From the IMG/VR virus record IMGVR_UViG_3300013006_001053, positions 1-60,404 of that record: 60,404 nucleotides of DNA; one strand, 5' to 3'. The notes under the pieces are model-generated. The model searched no databases and was not told the origin of the DNA. It was given only the letters and a program-made list of their open reading frames with translations. The translations under genes and the position numbers were made by a program. The DNA is from a virus. How positions within the stretch are numbered: position 1 is the stretch's first letter; each line of letters opens with the position of its first letter. Below, in pieces: positions 13,758-20,875 of this stretch.

Positions 13758-14780
13758 TTATGCTAGAGACATAACACCTTGTACAACTTTTAGCAGACGA
13801 TTTTTTTCTGCGTTGATAGCAGGGTCAAATCCGCTTGCACTTGCAAGGATAGATTCGTTAGAACCACCACGAGCAGAACGATACCAGTCAAGGCGCTCAG
13901 TTAGTGCATTGAAAGCACCCCACGCATTACCAGCAATCATTCCGTTATATTCGCCAGTGTAAATATCGTTAATCATATCTACCTTGTTTTCCCATTTCTT
14001 GCTTGAACCCTTAGCGTCTTTTTCTGGCTTAGGATAAGCAGCAAGAATGATTTTGTTAAAGTCAATGGCGCTAACTTCCTTTTCAATCATAGCCTTAGCC
14101 ATAACATCAAATTCGTCCATATAAGCATTAGCAAGACCTAAAGTCTCACGAGCAATTTGCACTTTACCATTAGCGGTTTGTGTGTGGCGAATCTTGAAAG
14201 ATTGCTTGATTCCCTTATTTTTCTTACGACCTACGCCACCAAGCGCAAGGTTAAGAGTGTTAGCGCACACAACACGAACGGGTGTTATGCTTGCTTGAAT
14301 AGCGATAGAACCATCGTGTGATGTGTTTATAAGCAAATAAGTCTTTACCTTATCACTTACACCGTTAGGGTCTAGGATTGTTTCACGCTCTAGTGCAAGC
14401 GCACCGAATACAACACGCCCACCCTTGATTGAACCAGCGGTTTCCCAACGACCCCCGCCGTCTAGGATATTATCACCAAATGAAAATAAATCTTCATTCT
14501 GCAATACGTGATAACGCTCACCAACTACGCCAAGAATATCTGTCTGGGTATTGTCGGTAGGATTTGTACGCAATACATATTGGTATGATTTGTCGCTTGT
14601 TAGGTGTGTAGGGGTTTCCAAATCCTCTAAGCGAACATTCCAGTTATCTAAACTAGCAAGAGATAGCATTTCTGCTGTTGTCTTTTCCTCGGTAAATACT
14701 GTTCCCAATCCGTGCCAAGCAGGTTCTCTGAATGACGCAAATGAGGTTTTGCCGTTTTGTGTTTCTAAATCGTGAGCCAC
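13758..14780 (-). CDS. DUF932 phage/plasmid-like protein
   Basis: 340 residues, GTG start, GAAGGA ribosome site. The opening (FREPAWHGLGTVF), the NILDGGGRWETAGSIKGG region and VVCANTLNLAL are typical of the DUF932/TIGR03299 family found in many phages and plasmids. Function not established; often in early regions near DNA metabolism genes. It is the largest gene of the leftward block and has its own promoter and operator-like elements upstream. Confidence 0.88.
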   Translation of the reverse strand: MAHDLETQNGKTSFASFREPAWHGLGTVFTEEKTTAEMLSLASLDNWNVRLEDLETPTHLTSDKSYQYVLRTNPTDNTQTDILGVVGERYHVLQNEDLFSFGDNILDGGGRWETAGSIKGGRVVFGALALERETILDPNGVSDKVKTYLLINTSHDGSIAIQASITPVRVVCANTLNLALGGVGRKKNKGIKQSFKIRHTQTANGKVQIARETLGLANAYMDEFDVMAKAMIEKEVSAIDFNKIILAAYPKPEKDAKGSSKKWENKVDMINDIYTGEYNGMIAGNAWGAFNALTERLDWYRSARGGSNESILASASGFDPAINAEKNRLLKVVQGVMSLA

Positions 14781-14813
14781 GATATTTTCCTTCTTTCTGT
14801 TGTTGATAATCTA

Positions 14814-14842
14814 ATCATACACCACCCTACCGACATATGCAA
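14814..14842 (-). promoter_or_regulatory. Early-type promoter for DUF932
   Basis: TTGCAT - 17 bases (starts ATGTCGG) - TATGAT. Confidence 0.65.
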
Positions 14843-14883
14843 ATCAGGCTAGTTAGATATGGGGTAAATTGGACATTTCGTAA

Positions 14884-14927
14884 GCGTGTCGTAAATCATA
14901 GTGTGATCTTGGTCACGTCGGGCCGGG
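14884..14927. promoter_or_regulatory. Operator-like block
   Basis: GCGTGTCGTAA (14884), TGTGA-N6-TCACG (14902-14917) and GGGCCGGG (14920), about 60 bases upstream of the DUF932 promoter. Confidence 0.6.
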
Positions 14928-14945
14928 TTTGAAAATAAAAAAATA

Positions 14946-14967
14946 AGCAGTTTAAATGGACGCTGCT
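14946..14967 (-). terminator. AGCAG/CTGCT hairpin with U tract, copy 2
   Basis: Read leftward the stem is followed by TTATTTTTTTATTTT, a good intrinsic terminator, after the gene at 14991. Confidence 0.65.
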
Positions 14968-14990
14968 CAGGTCCTATTAGTAGCCCCCTA

Positions 14991-15422
14991 CTAAATATCT
15001 ATTCTATCAATGCTTGATGATAGGTATCCAATATTATCTGAGTTATACTGGACGGCATCAAAATCAATATCGTTAATTGCATCCTGTGCATCCTCTTCAG
15101 TACGAGCATTAACTGTAATGGAATATGAAACTGCAACTTCAACTTCAAATTCTTTTGTTAATTCAAAGCCAACAATTTCTGCAATTGATTCTGCATCGCT
15201 TTCATCAATGGTGCCGTGCTCCAAGGCATCTAGGGTCCACTCTTGCATTGCTTCTGTAATTCTGTTACGGTCTGCAGAATCTAAATAGGAGCGCTGGGTT
15301 ATCTGTTGAACGTGCTGTTCAAGTTGAGCAATGCGCTCATCCTTGATTAAGATCTGAGACTCAAAAAATTCTTGCGATGTTACTGGTATTACTGTTGGAT
15401 ACGACGTTTTCATTTGGTCCAT
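14991..15422 (-). CDS. Hypothetical protein with coiled coil, 143 aa
   Basis: Residues 20-50 (QILIKDERIAQLEQHVQQIT) form a short coiled coil; the C-terminal half VEVAVSYSITVNARTEEDAQ is a beta-alpha domain seen in small phage proteins. Second ATG (MKTSYPT) also possible. Five bases after the upstream stop. Confidence 0.6.
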   Translation of the reverse strand: MDQMKTSYPTVIPVTSQEFFESQILIKDERIAQLEQHVQQITQRSYLDSADRNRITEAMQEWTLDALEHGTIDESDAESIAEIVGFELTKEFEVEVAVSYSITVNARTEEDAQDAINDIDFDAVQYNSDNIGYLSSSIDRIDI

Positions 15423-15427
15423 AGGGC

Positions 15428-15691
15428 TTATTCCATTTCTTTTTCTAGTTCATCGAATTCTTTGATTGTATCTACCATATCGTTCATCTGGCTTTCTGTT
15501 AAACAAACTGATGTAACTAATGTAGCAGTTAAGGCTGACAAACTTGCTGAGTATTTAAATAAGAATTGCATAAACTCATTGTCTGTCATTTCATTTCTTG
15601 CGTGGTATAAGTGCCCAGCCATATCCATAATTTCCTCATTGTGAACGGCTGACGCTGTTGCGTTTTGTATTCTTAGTGCTGTTGCTATCAT
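15428..15691 (-). CDS. Hypothetical helical protein, 87 aa
   Basis: Start MIATALRIQNATASAVHNEE with AAGGAG upstream; longer readings would run through the promoter. C-terminus ESQMNDMVDTIKEFDELEKE is a helix. Unknown. Confidence 0.65.
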   Translation of the reverse strand: MIATALRIQNATASAVHNEEIMDMAGHLYHARNEMTDNEFMQFLFKYSASLSALTATLVTSVCLTESQMNDMVDTIKEFDELEKEME

Positions 15692-15720
15692 AGGGGTCTC
15701 CTTCTTTGTGGTGTAATATA

Positions 15721-15749
15721 AGTATATGTCCAAGGACTGACAAATGCAA
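15721..15749 (-). promoter_or_regulatory. Early-type promoter
   Basis: TTGCAT - 17 bases (TTGTCAGTCC at its start) - TATACT. Confidence 0.7.
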
Positions 15750-15780
15750 GCGGGAATCATAAATGTCTTACATAATGGGA

Positions 15781-15807
15781 TGTGATGTTGATCACTGCGG
15801 CCCGGCC
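15781..15807. promoter_or_regulatory. Operator-like block
   Basis: TGTGA-N6-TCACT directly followed by GGCCCGGCC (15799-15807). Confidence 0.6.
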
Positions 15808-15901
15808 TGCAAAAAATAAAAATGATTAGGAACGAGTTTTTATTGTGCACCTGTCAACTCTTTTCAGCAGCGGGATCCGCATCTGCCTAATCAAACTTAG
15901 T

Positions 15902-15928
15902 GAGCAGTTTAGCGACCTACTCAGGTCG
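15902..15928 (-). terminator. Hairpin, copy 3
   Basis: Family member (GAGCAGTTT ... CTCAGG) containing the better stem CGACCT-ACTC-AGGTCG (15913-15928). The rest of 15692-15976 holds no gene I can support. Confidence 0.5.
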
Positions 15929-15976
15929 TTTGGGTTTAGGTGTCTAGACTTTGTGTGCTAACCCCCCAAACTTTAT

Positions 15977-16402
15977 TTATAGATAACGAGCAACCGCATT
16001 GTATGTGGAAGTATTTACAACTTCCTCATCTGTCATTTTGAGAATACGAATTGCGTTAGCAATTTCCTCTTTCTGACTACGATATTCGTGTGTGTGTAGT
16101 ACCTCAAACTCACGCTCAGGCTCTGATGGCATATCTTTTTCATTGGCTACAACAATATCATAGTCAATGTTTAGTGTGTTATTGTATGAGCGATATGATG
16201 TGCGGAAGTTAGTTGCTTTCTTGATGTTCTCAATAGCAAACGCCTGTATTTGCTTGCGCCATACTTCTCTAGCCTTTTCATACTTTGCTTCGTTGGCTTC
16301 TTGTGAAGTCCAATCAAGTTCTAGTTTAGCGAGTGCGCCTTCTAGTGCTTTGATTACTTTTGGTGTTGCGATTTTTACGCTAATTGCTTTTCCTCTTGAC
16401 AT
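15977..16402 (-). CDS. Conserved actinophage protein, 141 aa
   Basis: MSRGKAISVKIATPKVIKAL begins a family I recall from actinobacteriophages. Long helix (NEAKYEKAREVWRKQIQAFA) followed by a basic/beta part with RTSYRSYNNTLNIDYD. AAAGGAAA ribosome site. Function unknown. Confidence 0.7.
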   Translation of the reverse strand: MSRGKAISVKIATPKVIKALEGALAKLELDWTSQEANEAKYEKAREVWRKQIQAFAIENIKKATNFRTSYRSYNNTLNIDYDIVVANEKDMPSEPEREFEVLHTHEYRSQKEEIANAIRILKMTDEEVVNTSTYNAVARYL

Positions 16403-16436
16403 AGTTTTCCTTTTCTTTGGTGGGTGTATTTATAGT

Positions 16437-16459
16437 ATAGCGGAGGGGTCTGACATTGT
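16437..16459 (-). promoter_or_regulatory. Promoter with TGTCAGACCC spacer
   Basis: TATACT preceded by a 17-base segment ATGTCAGACCCCTCCGC; no good -35 hexamer. Confidence 0.55.
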
Positions 16460-16465
16460 GGTGAG

Positions 16466-16486
16466 CAGTTTAGTATCTTGCTCAGG
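16466..16486 (-). terminator. GAGCA/TGCTC hairpin, copy 4
   Basis: Downstream of the gene at 16503; followed leftward by the promoter of the next gene. Confidence 0.45.
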
Positions 16487-16502
16487 ATATTTACTTAGGC
16501 TA

Positions 16503-16664
16503 TTATGCCTTCCAAGTAGTCCAGCGTGTTGCACCTGCAACATCTAACTTAACACGAACTGTGCCGTTAGCGTTTGGCTTGATTTCTGTAATTGTGCCAG
16601 TTACCTTTGACTTCTGTGAAGTGTAAGTGTCGCCGACCTTGTATAGTGCTTGTGCTACTGTCAT
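16503..16664 (-). CDS. Small beta-barrel-like protein A, 53 aa
   Basis: MTVAQALYKVGDTYTSQKSK then VTGTITEIKPNANGTVRVKL. Paralogue of the gene at 16758 (shared Y-x-V/I-GD-x-F/Y-T, VTGxIT, P-x-A). Such short GD-x-VTGxI proteins look like SH3/OB-type barrels. AAAGGAAAC ribosome site. Confidence 0.7.
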   Translation of the reverse strand: MTVAQALYKVGDTYTSQKSKVTGTITEIKPNANGTVRVKLDVAGATRWTTWKA

Positions 16665-16697
16665 TTTGTTTCCTTTTCTGTTGTTGGTTATATTTCT

Positions 16698-16726
16698 AGT
16701 ATATCCGAAAAATCTCAGAAATACAA
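16698..16726 (-). promoter_or_regulatory. Early-type promoter
   Basis: TTGTAT - 17 bases - TATACT. Confidence 0.65.
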
Positions 16727-16757
16727 ATCTATTGGGAAATAATCTCATATTTTGAGA

Positions 16758-16928
16758 TTACTTAGAGGTCTTTACCATAGCGAAGCGGTGTGCGCCGTTT
16801 GCCAAGCGTAATGAAACTCTAGTTAGTTTAGCATTTATAGGGCTGAAGTCTGTAATGCGACCTGTAACTCCTGTTTTGCTTGTTGTGAATAAATCACCGA
16901 TTTGGTAAGTGTATCCGCCTAGGGTCAT
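16758..16928 (-). CDS. Small beta-barrel-like protein B, 56 aa
   Basis: MTLGGYTYQIGDLFTTSKTG then VTGRITDFSPINAKLTRVSL. Tandem paralogue of the 16503 gene, each with its own promoter. GAAAGGAAA ribosome site. Confidence 0.7.
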   Translation of the reverse strand: MTLGGYTYQIGDLFTTSKTGVTGRITDFSPINAKLTRVSLRLANGAHRFAMVKTSK

Positions 16929-16959
16929 TGGTTTTCCTTTCGTTTTGGTGTATATAACA

Positions 16960-16988
16960 ATTCTAGCAAAAAAATATCACAAATACAA
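16960..16988 (-). promoter_or_regulatory. Early-type promoter
   Basis: TTGTAT - 17 bases ending TTTTTTTGC - TAGAAT. Confidence 0.6.
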
Positions 16989-17008
16989 CTTTTGGTGAGG
17001 TTCTGGGG

Positions 17009-17072
17009 TGTGTCCTTAATCACATCTTAAATGCGTGTCGTAACTTGACAAACCAACTTTTTTGCGCCGGGC
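17009..17072. promoter_or_regulatory. Operator-like block
   Basis: TGTGT-N6-TCACA (17009-17024), GCGTGTCGTAA (17033) and GCCGGGC (17066). Confidence 0.55.
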
Positions 17073-17082
17073 TTCCTTGATC

Positions 17083-17105
17083 ACTGATATATAAAAAGAA
17101 TCAGT
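17083..17105 (-). terminator. ACTGAT/ATCAGT hairpin
   Basis: Six-base stem, A-rich loop, 39 bases after the GP88 stop. Confidence 0.4.
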
Positions 17106-17143
17106 AACCAAAGAAGGACCCACCCCCACGTGTTCATTAAATA

Positions 17144-17866
17144 TTATTTCTTAGTTGCAGAAAATACAATATCTGCTTTTGAATATACGCATAGCGAGCA
17201 AGATACACAAGCGGACCCATTGCTTGAAATTAATGGAATGGCCTTAAGGTTTTCAGGGCACTTAGCACCTGGTTTTGAAGTTAACGCTTTCATATCTGCT
17301 TGACCAATAGCAAAATTCTTCGCAAGGTATGCAAGGCGAATTCCGTGATCAGTCTTTAGTTCAATACCAATAGACTTATTCTCACTATCAGTTGAATAGT
17401 ATAAGGATAGATTAGGAATATCTTTTAAAATTAGCGCTGCAGACTTAACTCGTGTGTATACCCAAAATTGAATATCAGGATGAGTATCAATTATATCTTT
17501 CCACGCATATGCATAAACATCGTTAAAAAAATCTCCGTCCCAGTGTATACGAAATAACCTAGGAGCGTTTTTCTTATTGCATTCTGCCTTGAATTCTACT
17601 ATCATTTGATCAAGAAGATCTTTCATCGTATTAGAATCAGCGTCTTTCAATAGGTCCCAATTGTGTAGGAGGCTAGCCTTTACGGAAGGGAATACCTTTT
17701 CTAACTTGCCAGCATAGCAGATACGTTCGCACACGCTAGTAGCACTAGGGCAAGAATAAGACTTGCCAGCAGGTAGGCCGAAAGTATTCGCAATCGTGGG
17801 GGTTTTCCCATTGGGTGATACCGCATTAGCAACCTTTCTATCTTTAGAACGTTTTAATTGGGTCAT
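17144..17866 (-). CDS. GP88 (gene product 88) family protein
   Basis: 240 residues. The N-terminus (NTFGLPAGKSYSCPSATSVC followed by ERICYAGK) and C-terminal CPENLKAIP ... CVSCSLCVYS give the eight or so cysteines typical of the GP88 family (PF17338), widespread in actinophages; FRIHWDGDFFNDVYAYAW is the conserved centre. A metal or Fe-S cofactor is plausible; activity is not established. Confidence 0.85.
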   Translation of the reverse strand: MTQLKRSKDRKVANAVSPNGKTPTIANTFGLPAGKSYSCPSATSVCERICYAGKLEKVFPSVKASLLHNWDLLKDADSNTMKDLLDQMIVEFKAECNKKNAPRLFRIHWDGDFFNDVYAYAWKDIIDTHPDIQFWVYTRVKSAALILKDIPNLSLYYSTDSENKSIGIELKTDHGIRLAYLAKNFAIGQADMKALTSKPGAKCPENLKAIPLISSNGSACVSCSLCVYSKADIVFSATKK

Positions 17867-17870
17867 AGAA

Positions 17871-18023
17871 TTACTCGCTCTCTTTCTTTAATTCTAGCAT
17901 TAGGGACTGACATTTCTTGCCTTTGCGAGAATAAACTTTTTTAGAAGGCACGGCTGAAGCAGCATTACTGCGGCGTAATTCCATAAGCCTGCGTAATTCC
18001 TCGGGACCCTTTGGCGTGTTCAT
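17871..18023 (-). CDS. Basic microprotein, 50 aa
   Basis: MNTPKGPEELRRLMELRRSN ... VPSKKVYSRKGKKCQ. Very basic; ATG 6 bases after TAGAAT of a TTGACA promoter. Its 3' end contains the GP88 promoter. Confidence 0.55.
   Translation of the reverse strand: MNTPKGPEELRRLMELRRSNAASAVPSKKVYSRKGKKCQSLMLELKKESE
17891..17913 (-). promoter_or_regulatory. Promoter with TGTCAGTCCC spacer, inside upstream gene
   Basis: TAGAAT with 17-base ATGTCAGTCCCTAATGC spacer, inside the 3' end of the gene at 17871. Confidence 0.5.
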
Positions 18024-18029
18024 AAATCA

Positions 18030-18058
18030 ATTCTAGCATTATCAGACTAAAAATGTCA
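18030..18058 (-). promoter_or_regulatory. Early-type promoter
   Basis: TTGACA - 17 bases - TAGAAT, leaderless distance of 6. Confidence 0.65.
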
Positions 18059-18069
18059 AATCATAAAGC

Positions 18070-18095
18070 TGTGACCAATCTCACACGGCCCGGCC
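18070..18095. promoter_or_regulatory. Operator-like block, perfect palindrome
   Basis: TGTGA-N6-TCACA (18070-18085) and GGCCCGGCC (18087-18095). Confidence 0.65.
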
Positions 18096-18097
18096 TT

Positions 18098-18202
18098 TCA
18101 ATAGTAATTAGATTTGCACTCAGAGCAAACAAAATTAAGTTTGCAATAGCAACCAATAGATACAGGTTCAGGATTTTCATAGTAGTCATCATATGAATCC
18201 AT
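18098..18202 (-). CDS. Cys-rich microprotein, 34 aa
   Basis: MDSYDDYYENPEPVSIGCYC then FVCSECKSNYY: CxC and CxxC. Acidic/Tyr-rich start. TAATG overlap with the gene upstream. Confidence 0.55.
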   Translation of the reverse strand: MDSYDDYYENPEPVSIGCYCKLNFVCSECKSNYY

Positions 18203-18429
18203 TATAGATCACCCATTTCTGCGTCAGCCATACGAGTTTCCATATGGTGTGAAACTAAATCAAAAGTTGAATAAGACGGATACATAGCAGCCTCTAACTC
18301 ACAAGACCAACATAGATCAAAAACATTTAATTCTGTTTCATCACGGCAAACATTACAGTTGCCATAGTTTTCAACTGGTGAAGTTGTAGCATATAGTTCA
18401 TCATAGAACTCATCATTTTCATATCGCAT
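18202..18429 (-). CDS. Zinc-ribbon protein, 75 aa
   Basis: GNCNVCRDETELNVFDLCWS then CELEAAMYPSY: CxxC-x13-CxxC. Acidic N-terminus. AAAGGT ribosome site. Confidence 0.65.
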   Translation of the reverse strand: MRYENDEFYDELYATTSPVENYGNCNVCRDETELNVFDLCWSCELEAAMYPSYSTFDLVSHHMETRMADAEMGDL

Positions 18430-18459
18430 TTGGCACGACCTTTCGTTTAGATTATTCTA

Positions 18460-18488
18460 ATCCTAGCAGACTGAACTGACAAATACAA
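18460..18488 (-). promoter_or_regulatory. Early-type promoter
   Basis: TTGTAT - 17 bases (TTGTCAGTTC at its start) - TAGGAT. Confidence 0.65.
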
Positions 18489-18518
18489 GTTCTGGGGGAT
18501 TTAAACACGGTACGTAAC

Positions 18519-18546
18519 TGTGATCTCTGCCACAGGCGGCCCGGCC
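18519..18546. promoter_or_regulatory. Operator-like block
   Basis: TGTGA-N6-CCACA (one mismatch) and GGCCCGGCC (18538-18546), immediately after the stop of the 18550 gene. Confidence 0.55.
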
Positions 18547-18549
18547 CCG

Positions 18550-18789
18550 CTATTGCTCGTCTATAAAGACGTAGAGTTTAAACATATCCTCAAAGGTGCA
18601 AGCAGTTTCATATGTTTCACCAAAATCATTACGGTGTGTAACTATATAGTTATCACCTGTTGCATCATCTACAACGGACAACACTTCAACAATGTCATCA
18701 TCAACATTAATTAAATCGCCAACCATAAGTTGAGCGGGAGTTAATAAGTCAGCGTATACAAATTTCATAGTCTCCATTGTAGCAGTCAT
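18550..18789 (-). CDS. Conserved actinophage protein, 79 aa
   Basis: KFVYADLLTPAQLMVGDLIN, VVDDATGDNYIVTHRN: a small barrel-like family seen in several actinophages, no known role. Upstream ribosome site GGAGGAAG. Confidence 0.65.
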   Translation of the reverse strand: MTATMETMKFVYADLLTPAQLMVGDLINVDDDIVEVLSVVDDATGDNYIVTHRNDFGETYETACTFEDMFKLYVFIDEQ

Positions 18790-18914
18790 TTTACTTCCTC
18801 CACTATTACATCGTCATAGCCCATCTCTATCATCTCTTGCGCCCAATATTCTGCATCTCGTCTAGTAAGGTAGTTAGAATTTAATTCGCTTCCGCCAACC
18901 CATAGGGAGTACAT
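18786..18914 (-). CDS. Hypothetical protein, 42 aa
   Basis: MYSLWVGGSELNSNYLTRRD then AEYWAQEMIEMGYDDVIVEE. Compact alpha/beta. GGGAGGA ribosome site; overlaps both neighbours by 1-4 bases. Confidence 0.6.
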   Translation of the reverse strand: MYSLWVGGSELNSNYLTRRDAEYWAQEMIEMGYDDVIVEEVK

Positions 18915-19198
18915 TAGTCCTCCCAATCAGGTAGCCAGAATGATAAGTGGTGTTGGTCTACGATAGCCCTTGCAGGTGCTTGCGTTGAGCCACGATATAA
19001 AATCTGAAAGTCTCCAACCATAGGCATATCAATCATTCGATCATAGTCCTCATCATAGTATGCATCTATTGCCTCTATGCAAGGTTGCACCATCTCTGCG
19101 GGTACTGGAGGATAGTGATTACCTTTAAGGTGATAAAGTAATTGTGTTTCTAAGTCTAGTACTGAGTCTGTTAGTCCTATTGCTGTTACTGATCCCAT
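18914..19198 (-). CDS. Conserved actinophage protein, 94 aa
   Basis: LLYHLKGNHYPPVPAEMVQP followed by CIEAIDAYYDEDYDR: the YHLxGNHYPPVP motif marks a family frequent in actinobacteriophages. Function unknown. Ends in SFWLPDWED. Confidence 0.75.
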   Translation of the reverse strand: MGSVTAIGLTDSVLDLETQLLYHLKGNHYPPVPAEMVQPCIEAIDAYYDEDYDRMIDMPMVGDFQILYRGSTQAPARAIVDQHHLSFWLPDWED

Positions 19199-19199
19199 A

Positions 19200-19331
19200 T
19201 TACTTATAGTCCCAATCTGCGATTACTCCGTCAATGGCATCTGCCATATCTGCTTCAAATAATTCTAACTCATCTGCTGTTAGTTTGCTCATAACTGTTT
19301 CGATCTTTTCGATAAACTCTGCACTATACAT
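19200..19331 (-). CDS. Acidic hypothetical protein, 43 aa
   Basis: MYSAEFIEKIETVMSKLTAD then ELELFEADMADAIDGVI; two helices, strongly acidic. Confidence 0.6.
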   Translation of the reverse strand: MYSAEFIEKIETVMSKLTADELELFEADMADAIDGVIADWDYK

Positions 19332-19540
19332 TACTTAACCGTTACCTCTCCGTTGCGATAAAATGTCTTAGTGTACATCTTACCTGTTGGGTCTGACAAG
19401 TTATAGGTTGCGTATTCTTTAGCATCACCAAAGTCCACACACTTAGTCCAAGCATCTACCGCTTCCATTAAGTCTGCGGTACGCATAGTAAAATAAAGCA
19501 CTCCGTCATATGAGGCAGTTAGTGAGTAGTTATATTCCAT
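19331..19540 (-). CDS. Conserved actinophage protein, 69 aa
   Basis: YDGVLYFTMRTADLMEAVDA, KCVDFGDAKEYATYNLSDPT. The FTMRTADL ... AKEYATYNLSDPTGKM pattern is conserved in actinophages; role unknown. GAAGGAAAC ribosome site. Confidence 0.75.
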   Translation of the reverse strand: MEYNYSLTASYDGVLYFTMRTADLMEAVDAWTKCVDFGDAKEYATYNLSDPTGKMYTKTFYRNGEVTVK

Positions 19541-19650
19541 TAGTTTCCTTCTTTCTTTACAATAATAGTAGCAGAGAGGGCTGACAAGGCTTCTGCCTTG
19601 CTTGCTTCACGTTGGGCCTTGACGTGAGCCTTAAATTCATCTAGGTTCAT
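19540..19650 (-). CDS. Helical microprotein, 36 aa
   Basis: MNLDEFKAHVKAQREASKAE then ALSALSATIIVKKEGN. GAAGGAAG ribosome site. Its codons include TTGTCAG ... TGCTACTAT, the spacer/-10 motif of neighbouring promoters. Confidence 0.55.
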   Translation of the reverse strand: MNLDEFKAHVKAQREASKAEALSALSATIIVKKEGN

Positions 19651-19681
19651 AGACTTCCTTCTTTCTTGAGTTGATATAAAT

Positions 19682-19710
19682 ATCCTATCATCTATTACCG
19701 ACAAATACTA
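19682..19710 (-). promoter_or_regulatory. Early-type promoter
   Basis: TAGTAT - 17 bases (TTGTCGG at its start) - TAGGAT, heading a six-gene run to 18550. Confidence 0.55.
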
Positions 19711-19731
19711 ATCCATAAGGGGGTTCAGGGG

Positions 19732-19788
19732 TGTGTTTATAATCACACGTAAAGGGTTGTGGATAAACTGTGGACGACACGCCGGGCC
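19732..19788. promoter_or_regulatory. Operator-like block
   Basis: TGTGT-N6-TCACA (19732-19747), inverted DnaA-box TGTGGATAA (19758-19766), ACGACACGC (19774) and GCCGGGCC (19781-19788). Confidence 0.55.
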
Positions 19789-19795
19789 AAACTTT

Positions 19796-19816
19796 GAGCA
19801 GTTTTTATTCTTGCTC
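19796..19816 (-). terminator. GAGCA/TGCTC hairpin, copy 5
   Basis: Lies 14 bases after the stop of the gene at 19830. Confidence 0.5.
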
Positions 19817-19829
19817 AGGAATTATTTAT

Positions 19830-20012
19830 TTAGTAAACGCTTATGTTGCAGGCTTCAAAAAATTTATCTGCTTTGAAATTTTTATTATCCTCTGCAAACA
19901 TTGCAGCAAAGTCATCAACAAGATCGTGATAAGTAAACTCATCACCGATCAAATCTTTATAAGATGAAAGAATATCTGAAACAGCAACATAGTCTTTTCT
20001 GCTCATCGGCAT
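19830..20012 (-). CDS. Hypothetical protein, 60 aa
   Basis: MPMSRKDYVAVSDILSSYKD, DDFAAMFAEDNKNFKADKFF. Start TAATG-coupled (20012); MSRKDY at 20006 is the alternative. RKDY...ADKFF resembles short conserved actinophage proteins. Confidence 0.65.
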   Translation of the reverse strand: MPMSRKDYVAVSDILSSYKDLIGDEFTYHDLVDDFAAMFAEDNKNFKADKFFEACNISVY

Positions 20013-20218
20013 TAGTCTGCCACCTTAAGAATTGCATAAGTGCCGTTTTCGTTAATTTCATCAAGCACTGGCTGAATTTTTGGTGCTAGTAATTCTTTTA
20101 GCATTGACTCTAGCATTTCAATTTGCATTTCTTTTTCTAGTGATAGCAAGCGAATTCCTACTGGGTGAGTTTCATCAACCTCAGTTACGAATTTCAAGTT
20201 GTGTACGATTTTTACCAT
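20012..20218 (-). CDS. Hypothetical protein, 68 aa
   Basis: MVKIVHNLKFVTEVDETHPV followed by two helices (EKEMQIEMLESMLKELLAPK). GAAGGAG ribosome site. Unknown. Confidence 0.65.
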   Translation of the reverse strand: MVKIVHNLKFVTEVDETHPVGIRLLSLEKEMQIEMLESMLKELLAPKIQPVLDEINENGTYAILKVAD

Positions 20219-20222
20219 TTAT

Positions 20223-20366
20223 TTATTCTCCTTCAGGTGTTGTGAATAGTTTAACGCAGGCGCATTGTACAAGTTTAATTGTATCGCCTTCCACCGACAA
20301 AGTGGCAAGGGTATTGCATTCATCGCATAGAGTTACATATTGCAATTCATCAAATAGGTTTCCCAT
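20223..20366 (-). CDS. Zinc-ribbon protein, 47 aa
   Basis: MGNLFDELQYVTLCDECNTL ... VQCACVKLF: CxxC and CxC. TAATG overlap upstream. Confidence 0.6.
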   Translation of the reverse strand: MGNLFDELQYVTLCDECNTLATLSVEGDTIKLVQCACVKLFTTPEGE

Positions 20367-20536
20367 TAGTTTTGACCTTTCTCAAATAGTTCTTTGCATT
20401 TATTAGGGTTTTCCCAATATGGCTCGCCTTCGTGGTATAGTGCAGGGGCTAAGACTACCTGACCGCAAGGACAAGTATTCATCATACCAAGCGGATAGTG
20501 GTTAGCCTTAGCGAAAGTTGTCCAGTTGCTTGCCAT
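20366..20536 (-). CDS. Cys-containing protein, 56 aa
   Basis: MASNWTTFAKANHYPLGMMN then TCPCGQVVLAPALYHEGEPY and a later Cys. Starts 2 bases after the upstream stop. Confidence 0.6.
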   Translation of the reverse strand: MASNWTTFAKANHYPLGMMNTCPCGQVVLAPALYHEGEPYWENPNKCKELFEKGQN

Positions 20537-20538
20537 TA

Positions 20539-20763
20539 TTACTCACCAACCTTAACCGCAATAGTTGCATAGAAATCAGGCTGATATAGATTACCTTTTA
20601 TGTATTGTGGGCGCACCTTGATAGTGTAAGCCTCAAAGTTTTCACCATACCAAATTGCTGGGCGTGGTTCTGCCCATACAATAGTACCCTCAATATTGCG
20701 AGAGTTTGAGCGATAGTGTTTTCCGTCAAGTAGATCAACGATAGAGTATTTTTTAGTTGCCAT
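20539..20763 (-). CDS. Hypothetical beta-rich protein, 74 aa
   Basis: MATKKYSIVDLLDGKHYRSN, IEGTIVWAEPRP, EAYTIKVRPQYI. The order GK-x-Y ... IxGTI recalls the paralogues at 16503/16758. AAAAGGAAG ribosome site. Confidence 0.65.
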   Translation of the reverse strand: MATKKYSIVDLLDGKHYRSNSRNIEGTIVWAEPRPAIWYGENFEAYTIKVRPQYIKGNLYQPDFYATIAVKVGE

Positions 20764-20792
20764 TATTAGCACTTCCTTTTCTTTATATTACT

Positions 20793-20815
20793 ATTCTAGC
20801 AGGGGGGTCTGACAT
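20793..20815 (-). promoter_or_regulatory. Promoter with TGTCAGACCC spacer
   Basis: TAGAAT preceded by the 17-base ATGTCAGACCCCCCTGC. Confidence 0.55.
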
Positions 20816-20822
20816 TTAGGGG

Positions 20823-20875
20823 CATTTATTTGCTAGGCTCACTGTGATACTGGTCACATTTATTTGCTAGGCTCA
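20823..20875. repeat. 19-bp direct repeat around a perfect CRP-like box
   Basis: CATTTATTTGCTAGGCTCA occurs at 20823-20841 and 20857-20875; TGTGA-N6-TCACA lies between (20843-20858). Leftward, a 16-codon frame (20876 to 20826) with AAGG upstream spans it and may be a leader peptide. Confidence 0.6.
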
